Source: Pratylenchus scribneri
Taxonomy: Eukaryota; Nematoda; Chromadorea; Rhabditida; Pratylenchidae
Length of the DNA stretch: 64,000 nt
Direction of reading: 5' to 3'
Assembly: GCA_030063045.1 (NCBI GenBank)
Contig: JAQSEB010000007.1
Location: 1,178,001 to 1,242,000, forward strand
Shown here in pieces: positions 6,501-13,200 of the stretch (within the stretch, counting starts at the first letter, position 1; every line of letters begins with the position of its first letter). Both the position numbers and the translations under genes were made by a program. Under the pieces are notes generated by a model. It was not told where the DNA came from. It worked only from the letters and a program-made list of their open reading frames with translations, and searched no databases.

Positions 6501-9281
6501 AACTCGGACTTGGACATGTGCATTATTCCTCCCGGACGTCATGTAAAAGTAGATGAAGTTGAGAATGCTAACAAATATCAAAAGGAAATGCTTTTTGTTG
6601 TTCGTCGATTGCCCTTTAAGGGCTACAGTTCACAAGTGCATGGTGGTCGAGTTCCCGTGCTCAGGCTCGTCGGTCACAACATGCAAATTGATATAACCTA
6701 TGGCAACAGTACAGGACTTCGGAATACGACTTGGCTAAATCATTTATGCAGTCATGAAGCCAGATTAGCTCCGTTGTTATTCAGTATCAAAGAATGGGCA
6801 AAATTCCATCGAATAAACGACGCAAGCAGACACTCTTTCAGTAGCTGGACTTGGATTCTGCTCACCATATTTGCTCTCCAACACACGGATCCTCCTGTTT
6901 TTCCACCTCTATCGGAGGACATGGATAAACTAGAGAAAAGCAGAAACAATTCGTCTATAGCTGAACTGATTATGCACTTCTTTGGATTCTGGAACAAACA
7001 CCCTTTGGAGAAGGATAGTGTGAGTGTGCGAGAGGGAAATTGGATTCCAAAAAAGCGTCAAACATACATTGTCGAGGTCGAAGAACCCTTAAAGCCAGAG
7101 GTGAACACAACTGCGTGCATTGAATCAAGTCAGCAATTAAGATCGATTACAAAAGCCATTGAAGAGACAAAAGTCAAATTATTTGAGGAAAGTGAAGAAC
7201 CATCTTTGGAAAGAATTGGAATTAACTACAAAGCAAAAGGCACTCAATCCTATCGTGGTTTCAATGTGACCTATTTGCTAGGGATTTTGGCTCTGTTTTT
7301 ACTTTTCTTCAATGTGACAACAGCAACAGAAATTCAAGGAAATCAACAACTCCATTCAAAGTCGATTTATTCTGACCCTATCGGGGACATAAGATTTGTC
7401 AGCTGGATGAACAAAATATATTGGCGAAAACTAACAATGATTTTGCTGCCATGGATTTTACAGCTCGCCTTAAGTCATCATGGAAGATTTGATGTACTAT
7501 GGCGCTTGATGGCTATCGTGCTATTTTCGAGAATTTCTATGGCTCAACAGCTTATGATATGCGATCCGGAAGTGAATCGTTTTTACTACCGGCTGCCTGA
7601 TGTCATCAACGAAGCATGCAAATCAACTCCGTCTAGACATCAAGCTTCAATATTGAGCATTTTCAAGCCAAACAACGAATGGGTGGAATTAGATGCCAAT
7701 CTTTGTCGGAAAGTTGACCAAAAACTGAAATATTGGGAAAATTTGATCACGGAAAATCGAAGCAACATAACACAGAAATTTTTGACTATCTCAAAAGAAG
7801 AATGTCAACAAATGGAAAAACAAGGAAGATGTGAATTCGGAAATTTGTCCGGAAGCCCAACAGCACAAACCTTCAATTTATTTGAGCCTCCTGTTGAATA
7901 CTCCTACTTCCGAACAAAATACGCCAGAACAGAAAATTGTTTCAGTACACCGACAAAAATCTTATTCAATCCATTTTCTGGAGAATTGAATCATCCACTG
8001 GTTGAAATGAAAGGCTGCGAATTGGAAGATGAATTTTGTGCTATGAAGGATAATCAAGTATTGATTTGGAAGAAGAAACAACAATTCAAAACATGTCAAT
8101 GGATCAAATGGGAGAAAGCTAATGGCACTTTGGATGAAGACGTTTGGACTCGATCAGATGGACAGTTTGCTCTTTCATTCAGAACAATAAACAATGAAGA
8201 TAAGCTCATAGAAGATTGTGGAACATCACTCGTTTTGACTGATCAGCATTATGCCATTCATAAAAGGTCATATGATCGAATGAGAGCAATTCAAGAAGTG
8301 AGGAACAGACCCAAAAGAGACCTATCGGGTTCTGGTACTGTTCGCTCCGAACAACTTGCAGCTGTGACGACAATGTCCGCATATTTAACCAACCAAAGAG
8401 ATAGAGCAATGTTCTTCAACCTCCTTTGCCAAAATCGCAATGATTTTCGTCAACAAGATGCCACTAGTACATTGAGATTCCTGTTAAATTCAACCAATTT
8501 GCAAGCTCGATGGGTTGGAAAAGAAATAGCTGAAGTTTGGCCATGCACACCAGTCGATGACTTCAATTTCACGAAAATTGATGAAAAAGGCGAATGTTTT
8601 CATAAATTGCCGGTCAATGCCTCTTTCGGAGGAAAAATTGTCCAAGGCTTTGTGGAATCTGAAAGCATGATACTCGTAGAGACATCCAAGAAGGGACCAT
8701 GCTCAATTTTCGGAAAGCAAGCAATCATGAAAGAGGGAAAACTCATATTGGTCGATCAAACAACAGGGACAAAAGAAGAAGTCGATGAAAAGTCAATTCA
8801 ACAACTCAAATTGCAACACAATCTTGGCATCCCTGAGTTCAAACCGGACATTTTCACCAACTTAGTGGTCACAAATGAAAGCAACTTCGGCATCTTTTTG
8901 CGATATTTCAAGACCTTTCGTGTTGGGCGAATCATGCAGAAGCACATTACTCCAGAAGAAAATGAATGGAACACGCAGCACGGTGATTATATCCCTATCG
9001 GGGATTTTTCCATCACCGGGTTCCTAAAAAATGTCGATTGGGAGAAATTCCTAATGCGTGCCTGGATTACATTCTCAATTGGGAGGTTTTTGAAAATGCA
9101 TGGCTTGCCTTGGCTTATTCGAAGAGGAATTAACCAGCCGGGAGTCCTTAACAATCTTTTCAATCTAATTCAACCCATCCTAGAGAGGCAAATGCGCGAA
9201 GGAATTGGTCCGATCAATATGCAGTGGGGAATGAATCGACAATTGGGAATGAATGGAAATGGGGTGCGCAATGGGATGTGA
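543..9281 (+). CDS. Giant BEL/Pao polyprotein: RT, RNase H, integrase, SGNH-like, NADAR, TUTase, envelope-like
   Basis: 2,912 codons without a stop. Reverse transcriptase spans about residues 85-300 with YVDD at 236-239. RNase H follows (Asp408 in FADAS, Asp488 in WTDS). An H2C2 zinc region lies at about 726-770. The integrase core has candidates Asp802, Asp864 and Glu922. A DUF5641-like segment is at about 1033-1110. An unrecognised stretch (about 1170-1355) precedes an SGNH-like domain (about 1358-1506). A NADAR domain (about 1670-1835) follows a Ser-rich linker. A nucleotidyltransferase (about 1918-2140) follows three 14-residue repeats. The last ~670 residues are envelope-like. The first ATG is at 543, but frame and similarity extend upstream to the TAA at 471, so 543 need not be the true start. 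The polyprotein is presumably cleaved into units; no cleavage sites other than the basic one in the envelope part are evident. Confidence 0.9.
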   Translation: MGLKDVEINDEDIWIKQLNIQRDEEGRYAISLPYNDRANALLPNYGLAYGRLLSNLKHMKQKPELILKIDEIFKEQLKLDIIEKVIDWKHWQGVLHYIPHQPVIREDKETTKVRNVSDASAKDKNGLSINQCLEKGPTQMNDISGIQLRSRLPKYLICADIEKAFLQIRIKEEDRDALRFLWKDNPLDDQSPIVVYRFKGMPFGLISSPACLNTILSLHLDQHGSELAKQIKNNIYVDDITQGEENEDRIIPVCNEMKDIFKTAMMNLRGFCVNHLEAYEKIPEEDRAKMEGRKILGIRWDPKEDTITIPLPEWKEGSKCTKRTMLSQTASVFDTLGLTSPSLLSAKRIIQSVWKLDLNWDNPVPEDIQKAWIKCMEDWKEVKFTFPRRLFSRTLSGSKQLSLEVFADASGYAFGIVVYLRAEFEDKSVQFAFLQGKSLVRPINLPEKQNTIPKMELHALKLAVKLAIHVQKELKSEIEVKKIQLWTDSKDAIDWLNSHKRHERFIQNRLNVIRPFEVKHVKGELNPSDIASRGCTAIELMNHPYWFHGPLWMNDENSEILSEFNSEKWHEEEMTMEKYDTILNINIKQIKEDECLVQDWSRYNSLSKLKRIVSYVQMFTDKCKEGKQKTNKLPKNEDELNKLIEKLEQVTAEQMAKAEILLIREAQQLFPPEANLFREKQFEYNEVGLLICQSRLTKSDLTMEAKIPIYLPKNSPLTKLFIKYYHWKLYHAGISTVLAELRQRFYIPQARRTVFDVLNRNLLTKCYVCIKHKTKAYALPKMPPLPTYRVLGKRPFQFIGLDYFGPMIVKESDKNQKVWGCLFTCATTRAIHIELVEDCTASEFLLAFKRFIGRRMEPEIIISDNALQFKLASRIIKRLWSKDQSDWNKVFTDKEVRNFTSENGIRWQFITDRAPWAGGMYEKMIDLTKKPLKRVLGKTLVKKSELQTILIEIERIVNSRPLTYMGESDTIRPLRPIDFLIPYQTASYREGVLELELPMNPTKENLENRFRILSELSDKIWNIWRTDYLLALRDSQKFGEKKGQKILELGEVILVDEENLPRSRWRMGVVTEFRMSSDGKVRSAVVRVWDGKKWGQINRPINKLYPLEVKSKIIEQEQNSLSEKIDRINENDQTPLSEDVNLIISEPMAENQDTSQMIEDQETSLSGNNVSSARVQLENWELLAECDHEECEPIWFGNLLEMVPDNWDKLNEVVQCRIRYVSIFKLITMMWVLTFGLDEHQMYELLGNISNTNGIHLCMECVKFKEGMRKGKGRILNTKPNASMMKNHKIKGKVDGLKFTRTILKDIFKLWMNKCKVAERQLHLKPWGFVTMEVVNDEWELAREWADTITMQRIPLNYALTPDLAHSNVVFIGDELSVLMGQAFGKCYMWQPSNIDDIVQEFSDKLFLTREVDHVILYFGKYTLERGQPNRIIGIWDQMRTVWLERGIVGVFIMPPTNKRELKAKIDDNFNLFVETRSTDSIRVLNPNYTSREAIPSDEDLAMIIQQLEYWNISNEEKPLTWQERKGNFEATGPCRMSGRSSEMEALHLSGVNEPGSSGTSRQSNRSGEETLLLSGVNEPHYSEAQHLSDEPCSSNNMDQLQCSEGFVQRLANFANQCSIREDLHPMLRPRKRIEPPSPDFHRKKARDDSPNPPPVDPITDDEEDYGGPVKPFFGCHSFLSNMFEASFELDGRRYISSEHAYQYAKAMYFGYTKTAADIIRYGSPFTAKRLAKGYRLNEQYKKRLEPGSRPYIRNEWRNHCIMVMRKIAAAKFEQNPQLAEMLLRTKPKILAEMTETDDFWGTGIAIGHRDEQHRERWPGQNLMGQILMEVRNNLQLNQGSSLSGINNPPDNAGSSLSGNSNPQINAGSSLSGSNDRKENEEKATQSNILVEINYNDDELDYDEEDWSDRNWQGNIEFSDLLQRLKIQFDNFNKLTDEMWEFYATNVQSRESYERKMRVVDDIQRKVGALGTVTLFGSSRSHIGKDNSDLDMCIIPPGRHVKVDEVENANKYQKEMLFVVRRLPFKGYSSQVHGGRVPVLRLVGHNMQIDITYGNSTGLRNTTWLNHLCSHEARLAPLLFSIKEWAKFHRINDASRHSFSSWTWILLTIFALQHTDPPVFPPLSEDMDKLEKSRNNSSIAELIMHFFGFWNKHPLEKDSVSVREGNWIPKKRQTYIVEVEEPLKPEVNTTACIESSQQLRSITKAIEETKVKLFEESEEPSLERIGINYKAKGTQSYRGFNVTYLLGILALFLLFFNVTTATEIQGNQQLHSKSIYSDPIGDIRFVSWMNKIYWRKLTMILLPWILQLALSHHGRFDVLWRLMAIVLFSRISMAQQLMICDPEVNRFYYRLPDVINEACKSTPSRHQASILSIFKPNNEWVELDANLCRKVDQKLKYWENLITENRSNITQKFLTISKEECQQMEKQGRCEFGNLSGSPTAQTFNLFEPPVEYSYFRTKYARTENCFSTPTKILFNPFSGELNHPLVEMKGCELEDEFCAMKDNQVLIWKKKQQFKTCQWIKWEKANGTLDEDVWTRSDGQFALSFRTINNEDKLIEDCGTSLVLTDQHYAIHKRSYDRMRAIQEVRNRPKRDLSGSGTVRSEQLAAVTTMSAYLTNQRDRAMFFNLLCQNRNDFRQQDATSTLRFLLNSTNLQARWVGKEIAEVWPCTPVDDFNFTKIDEKGECFHKLPVNASFGGKIVQGFVESESMILVETSKKGPCSIFGKQAIMKEGKLILVDQTTGTKEEVDEKSIQQLKLQHNLGIPEFKPDIFTNLVVTNESNFGIFLRYFKTFRVGRIMQKHITPEENEWNTQHGDYIPIGDFSITGFLKNVDWEKFLMRAWITFSIGRFLKMHGLPWLIRRGINQPGVLNNLFNLIQPILERQMREGIGPINMQWGMNRQLGMNGNGVRNGM
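4614..5063 (+). other. SGNH/GDSL-hydrolase-like domain inside the polyprotein
   Basis: Residues about 1358-1506. VVFIGDELS (G1373-D1374-E1375) resembles SGNH block I, although the usual nucleophile position GDS reads GDE followed by L-S. A middle block (DHVILYFGKYTL) sits where GxND is expected but lacks the Asn. A C-terminal stretch PPTNKREL with a following D-x-x-F resembles the region after block V. SGNH-type esterase folds are known in some other retroelements. I read this as a divergent and possibly non-catalytic copy. A TATCG hairpin (4665-4677) lies exactly on the codons of the ELS segment. Confidence 0.45.
5545..6045 (+). other. NADAR domain inside the polyprotein
   Basis: Residues about 1668-1835. 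The domain opens with FFGCHSFLSNMF. It has the signature SSEHAYQYAKA, a middle segment with KF.QN..LAEMLLRT, then DDFWGTGIA and the closing GQNLMGQILMEVR. Motif order and spacing match YbiA-like NADAR proteins, and no key block is missing. Family knowledge: NADAR enzymes cleave N-glycosidic bonds, acting on riboflavin-pathway intermediates in YbiA and reversing guanine ADP-ribosylation in DarT-NADAR systems. What it does in a retroelement is unknown. Removal of ADP-ribose from element nucleic acid is a testable guess. Confidence 0.85.
6060..6170 (+). repeat. Three tandem 42-bp units, each carrying a TATCG hairpin
   Basis: Units start at 6060, 6102 and 6144 with a period of exactly 42 bp, so the frame is kept. 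Each encodes a 14-residue linker of the type GSSLSG-x-x-NP-x-x-NA. Each has a hairpin (6065-6079, 6108-6120, 6150-6162) near its 5' end. The array separates the NADAR and nucleotidyltransferase domains. A looser pair of similar units, coding LSGVNEP, lies at 5183-5212 and 5258-5287 in the linker before NADAR. Confidence 0.85.
6296..6960 (+). other. TUTase/GLD-2-type terminal nucleotidyltransferase domain inside the polyprotein
   Basis: Residues about 1918-2140. The catalytic signature is GSS (1977-1979) followed by Asp1989 and Asp1991 in SDLDM. The third carboxylate is Asp2050 in MQIDI. The PAP-associated part has SSWTWILLTIFALQ followed by PPVFPPL, typical of Cid1/GLD-2/TUTase proteins. All three metal ligands are present, so activity is plausible. 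Such enzymes add U, A or mixed tails to RNA 3' ends; in nematodes relatives act in small-RNA and transposon silencing (CDE-1, RDE-3/MUT-2). Whether this copy protects the element RNA, its cDNA primer or something else is unknown. Confidence 0.88.
7240..9281 (+). other. Envelope-like glycoprotein region at the polyprotein C-terminus
   Basis: A strongly hydrophobic segment at residues about 2243-2260 and another at about 2300-2335 could be signal or membrane segments. A Cys-rich ectodomain with several N-x-S/T sites follows. A basic motif RPKR before Asp2593 looks like a furin-type cleavage site, with a further Cys-containing part behind it. This is the layout of a class-I-like envelope precursor in env-bearing BEL or errantivirus-like elements. 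I cannot say which viral family it derives from. Hairpins at 7376-7386, 8319-8331 (next to the cleavage motif) and 8991-9005 lie in this region. Confidence 0.6.
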
Positions 9282-9823
9282 TGGATTGAAAGAATGATGA
9301 ATGGTGCGAGGAATGGAAAAGAATGCAACAAAAAGTCGATTGGGAGTGTTTGGAGCAAAACTCCAAAATAAAAATTTAATTTTGATATTTTTGATTTTAT
9401 TTTAATTAAATATATTTTTATTCATTCAATTTCCATTTAATTTCAATTTTATTCATTTTAATTCTTTTATTCAATCAATCCCATCCACTTCCCTTCCAAC
9501 CAAAGTTCACATTTCCTTTTTTACACAATTTCTCGCCAGCCAGCCAGCCGCCCCCATCCCATTCAATCAGCACCCCTTATTAGTTTTGTCCTTGGGATTG
9601 GAAGAGGGAAAATGGCAACATTTTCCCTCGCAAATAGAAAACATCCATTTTTCTAACCTTGAGGGGGGCAAAAAAGTGGGGAGAAAAATTGAACAGTCAT
9701 TCCACCATTTTGAGCAAAATTGCCTATCGGGCGAATATGAGAAAATTGTGAGGAAAAGGGAGCTGGCTGGGAAATTTATTACTTTTTATGTTTTAATTTC
9801 AATTTTAACCACTTTTACGTTTC
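9282..9823. other. 3' non-coding tail of the retroelement
   Basis: AT-rich sequence after the polyprotein stop with a polypyrimidine stretch near 9475-9560. It contains one TATCG hairpin (9720-9734), which ties it to the element. A short open frame (9586-9858) has no recognisable product. A 3' LTR is expected here or just beyond but cannot be delimited. Confidence 0.45.
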
Positions 9824-9914
9824 CCCTAAGGCAAATTAATGTTGATTTGGGTAAATAAGGAATACGTCTATCGGACGTTTGAGTGAATTAATAAAGATTG
9901 AATTTGCCTTAGGG
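9824..9914. repeat. Inverted repeat, 14-bp arms enclosing a TATCG hairpin
   Basis: CCCTAAGGCAAATT at 9824-9837 is the reverse complement of 9901-9914. The 63-bp spacer holds the last family hairpin (9864-9878). It may mark the end of the element or a structured 3' end of its RNA. Confidence 0.7.
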
Positions 9915-9950
9915 TGAAATTTATCAAAATATATATTTTACCACTTTATC

Positions 9951-10071
9951 ACTAATTCACAAATTTAATTTTACTTATTAATAATTTTGAATTTAACTCT
10001 TTTTCAAACGCCATTAGGGCAATCCAAACAATTATTAGAAAATTATTTAAATGGTAAATTTGTGAATTAGT
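9951..10071. repeat. Inverted repeat, 17-bp perfect arms
   Basis: The arm at 9951-9967 (core CTAATTCACAAATTTA) is the exact reverse complement of 10055-10071, with an 87-bp AT-rich spacer. It could be a small foldback/MITE remnant adjoining the retroelement. Confidence 0.65.
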
Positions 10072-10550
10072 AGATAATACGATGAAATTTGGTTTACTGA
10101 TTTTATATAAATTTATAATTGTCCACACTATTTTTGCTTTAATGTTGAATGCCTTCTAAATTAATATCGCGATTTTGTATTTCCATTTCGGTTTAATTAC
10201 CCAAGTTTGAGTTTGAGATTTTCATATAAATAAAATTTTGTGAACAATCAATCAAATCAATTGGAATTTACTAAAATAAAATTTGGCAACTTTATTTGGG
10301 TAATTTTCCACTGGGCAAATTAGTGTTCGATCGTAGCGAAATCGCAACACATTTTGCTTAGAATTTGTGAGGTGAATTGTAGGCGAAAATTGCTGCTGAA
10401 AATATGGTAAATGGGTAATGCTCCTATTTATTTGGCTTATTAAAATAGATCCAAAAATTGAAAATAATATGCTTTCGCCTAAATTTTGAACCTAATTTTT
10501 GCCTTATTGGATCCGAAAATGAATGAATGGGACACTAAATATGAATTTAC

Positions 10551-10710
10551 CTTAAATGCTTCTTCCTCCTTTTCATTTCCCTGATTTTGCCTTGATCCAT
10601 TTTTGTGCTCATTTTCTTGTTGATGAATGCCTTCATTCTCCAATTCATTCCCTTCAACTCTTTCTTTTTGGCCTCCTTTAAATTCGGCCAACAATGATTC
10701 CACGCTGAAC
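10551..10710 (-). CDS. Possible first exon with an eh1-like motif
   Basis: An ATG at 10710 opens MFSVESLLAEFK, followed by a Glu/Asn/Gln-rich tail, and ends at a good donor (AAG|GTAAAT, 10549-10550). FSVESLLA resembles the eh1 Groucho-binding motif at the N-terminus of several homeodomain repressors. No homeodomain is visible downstream on this strand, where the retroelement begins about 0.6 kb away. The exon may be real with the rest displaced, or chance. Confidence 0.22.
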
Positions 10711-11160
10711 ATTCCAAAAATTGGGAGTCAAATTTGTGGCCAAAAATGTGAAGGCGTTGATTAAAAGTTTGCCAATTTTTCTAAAATTATTGGACAAACA
10801 GGTGGCCGGCAAAAATACGATAATAATTTGAAAGGAAGAAAGGGAGGAGTGGGCGAATTGTTGGCGGGGAAATAATGAAGAGGAAAGGGGGAAGAGGGGA
10901 TATTGGCAAGGCAATGAAGGGGATGAAGGGGGATATCGTCGCTTGGGGGGAGAATGGGCGGTCCTTTGGATGGAGAGGGACTAAATGGGCGGATGAGGCA
11001 ATAAAAAGTTGGGAAGGGGGCTGATCCTTGGAATGAGTTTGACAAATGCCACCAAATGGCTTAATTGGCCAATTCTTTTCGTGGCCAATTTAAATAGCAA
11101 AAAAATAGAACATGTTGAAAATGGCGGAACTGGACGATTGAAATTCCTAGATTGTTCTTT

Positions 11161-11450
11161 TGGTCATAGCTCAATAAGGAAGCAACCAATTCAGGAAGGC
11201 GATAGGACATTTGAAAACCCCGTAAATCCTCTAAAAAGTGGCTTAACTAATTTTTTGAAACCCTAAAAATTTTTAATATTAACGGCTAAGCGAATTTTCC
11301 TATGAAAATTGGGGTTTTTTACATTCAAAGACATGTAACTTTTTAAAAAATAAAGTTTTTATAAAAATTTTGAAGCCACTTTTTAGAAAATACTTTGATC
11401 TTCCAAATGATCTATTGCCTTCTCAAATTGGCTCTAGCCTCATTGCGCTG
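11161..11450. repeat. Foldback MITE family 1, copy A
   Basis: The left arm begins at GGTCATAGCTCA and runs through a GGAAGGCGATA-like block to CCTCTAAAAAGTGGCTT. The right arm is the imperfect reverse complement, starting at AAGCCACTTTTTAGA. The arms are about 100 bp each with an AT-rich middle. Confidence 0.7.
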
Positions 11451-13200
11451 TAATGCATAAACAAAAGAATGATCTAGATATTGAATTGACTGTACTGAAA
11501 CGACTTCTACCATGAAAATGGATGAATTTGAATCGAAAAAAATGAACAAAATATTAATGTTTGATGGCTGATTGGCCATATTTATATTTGTCCTCCCCAT
11601 GTTTGGCCATCCCAAATCCAAAATTGGCCTTCACAACACAATTTGGAGGACTGTGAAAGATGCGTGCCCCTTTTGGGGGTTTTGATGTGCTTATTTGCCA
11701 ATCCAATATTGCTTTGGGGCGGAAAGGGCCAAATAGGCGATGGGATGATGGCCACAATCCGGAAATTGGCCTTTTCCCCTTTCTTCTCCTTCTTCCAATT
11801 CTTTGGCTCCAATTCTCTCATTTCTCTTCCGCCTCCTCCTCCTCCTCCATTTCCGCGCCTTTTCTCCTCCTCAATTGGCGCCGCCACCCAATTCCCCCGG
11901 AGCGCTAAAAATTCCCTTCACGGCCCTAATTGAGTGCCAAAAGGGAGGAAGGGCCCAAATGAAATTGAGGCCACAGCAATTTTTGTGTTGATGATAGTGC
12001 CCAATAATGAGGGGGCCAAAATGGTTGTTTGCCTCCTCCTCAAATCATCATCCTTAAATGCCCTTAGGGAATTTGAATCGACAGTCAAAAAATCCACTTT
12101 GCCATTGAGGATTTTGCATCGAATTTTATTTTTATATTTTTCTACAAAAATGGACCCAAAAAGCATAAATTCGTCTTTTGCGCCAAATTGCCGTAGGGTC
12201 TGTCGGATTTCTCCCAATTCTTCGTGGTCAATTCCATTCATTTTGCCCTCCGGGGCGATGCCGACAAACAAAAATCAAGGAGGCGATAAAAGAAAAAGAG
12301 GTGTCGATTTCCATTTGAACTGTGCCTGGGATTATGGCCTCGAGGAATTGGGCGATGGCGGCAAAAAAGCGTGAAGAATGGGAACGGATTCTGATGTGGG
12401 GAATGGATGAATGCTTGGAAAATAGGGGAAGAACGCTCGGGGCCAGATTGTGGATTTGTTTTGTAAAACGGTGGAGTACAAATAATCCGCCAGCAGCAGA
12501 ACAGATCAACAACCGTATTTTGACCACCACAAAAAGAAAAGGAGACAGTTATTGAATGGGACATTGGACAAATGAAGATGGAATATTTTATCATTTTGAA
12601 TATATAAAAATATTATTTTTGATTTATTGGTTGTTGCAAACATTTACAATTAGCCTTTTACCAATTCTGCTGAAGTACACTAATCCAATTTACAGATCAA
12701 TCTCAAATCAATTTGCCTAAACGGATATCTTGAATATAATATAAAATTCCTCTTAAATCTGTTAATTCTTTTTTACTTCCAATTTATTTATAGCAGGACT
12801 CGATGAATTTTCAATCTGATGAGAACTGGCCACATTCTCCCAAATTGTGCGCGAAATATCCTTCTCAAATAAATCGGTTCCCAATTTCCCCATTAACCAT
12901 TAAAAATGAAGAATGCGTTTATTCCAGTGAGGAATGGACTGTGTGGGAGTGGGTGATTTTGGCAAGTTTTAATGAGGGAAAATAAATAAAAAAAATTGAA
13001 TAAAAAAAGAAATTTGGTGGATGAAAGACAAAAAAATCGGAGGATTTTATGGCATTTTGAGAGGAAAAAAAATGAGAGAAATTGATGGAATGGATTTGTG
13101 GGTTAATTTCGTATAAAATATTTTAAATTAATTAATTTTTTGATAATTTAATTCCGAATCCATTCCATCAACCAAATTTGAGGCACATTAATATAAATTA

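Larger units (their letters stand above)
74..9878 (+). repeat. Family of ~20 dispersed hairpins with invariant TATCG loop and covarying stems
   Basis: Each has a 3-6 bp stem closed by C-G around loop TATCG. Positions: 74-88, 487-497, 1722-1734, 2218-2234, 2900-2912, 3499-3513, 3900-3912, 3945-3957, 4032-4044, 4665-4677, 5183-5197, 5258-5272, 6065-6079, 6108-6120, 6150-6162, 6906-6918, 7376-7386, 8319-8331, 8991-9005, 9720-9734, 9864-9878. Variants with loop TATCGT are at 210-225, 1114-1127 and 7510-7523. Stems differ (AAACC/GGTTT, CTTCC/GGAAG, ACACC/GGTGT, ACTCC/GGAGT, ACGTC/GACGT, AAATTC/GAATTT and others) but stay complementary. The motif is read in three phases (LSG, PIGD, YRE). I did not find the same structure elsewhere in the window. 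Confidence 0.88.
1..9914 (+). mobile_element. BEL/Pao-type LTR retroelement with extra captured domains, 5' part outside window
   Basis: The order protease, reverse transcriptase, RNase H, H2C2 zinc finger/integrase, DUF5641-like segment is the BEL/Pao arrangement. It is followed by accessory and envelope-like modules in one very long frame. The 5' LTR and gag are left of the window. The right edge is uncertain: the frame stops at 9281, but hairpins of the family found throughout the element still occur at 9720-9734 and 9864-9878. I therefore place the edge near or beyond 9.9 kb. I could not delimit a 3' LTR because the 5' LTR is not available for comparison. The long intact frame suggests a recent insertion. 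Confidence 0.85.
10072..13200. other. Intergenic stretch, AT-rich, no confident gene
   Basis: Contains a possible single exon (minus, 10551-10710) and one foldback MITE copy (11161-11450). Purine- and pyrimidine-rich tracts lie at 10840-11010 and 11770-11880. Open frames on both strands at 11930-12560 have fair base composition but no family I recognise and no clear splice structure. Confidence 0.4.

Noticed and set aside
11934..12594. Overlapping open frames on both strands
   Set aside because: No family match, and no coherent splice structure; too uncertain to call.
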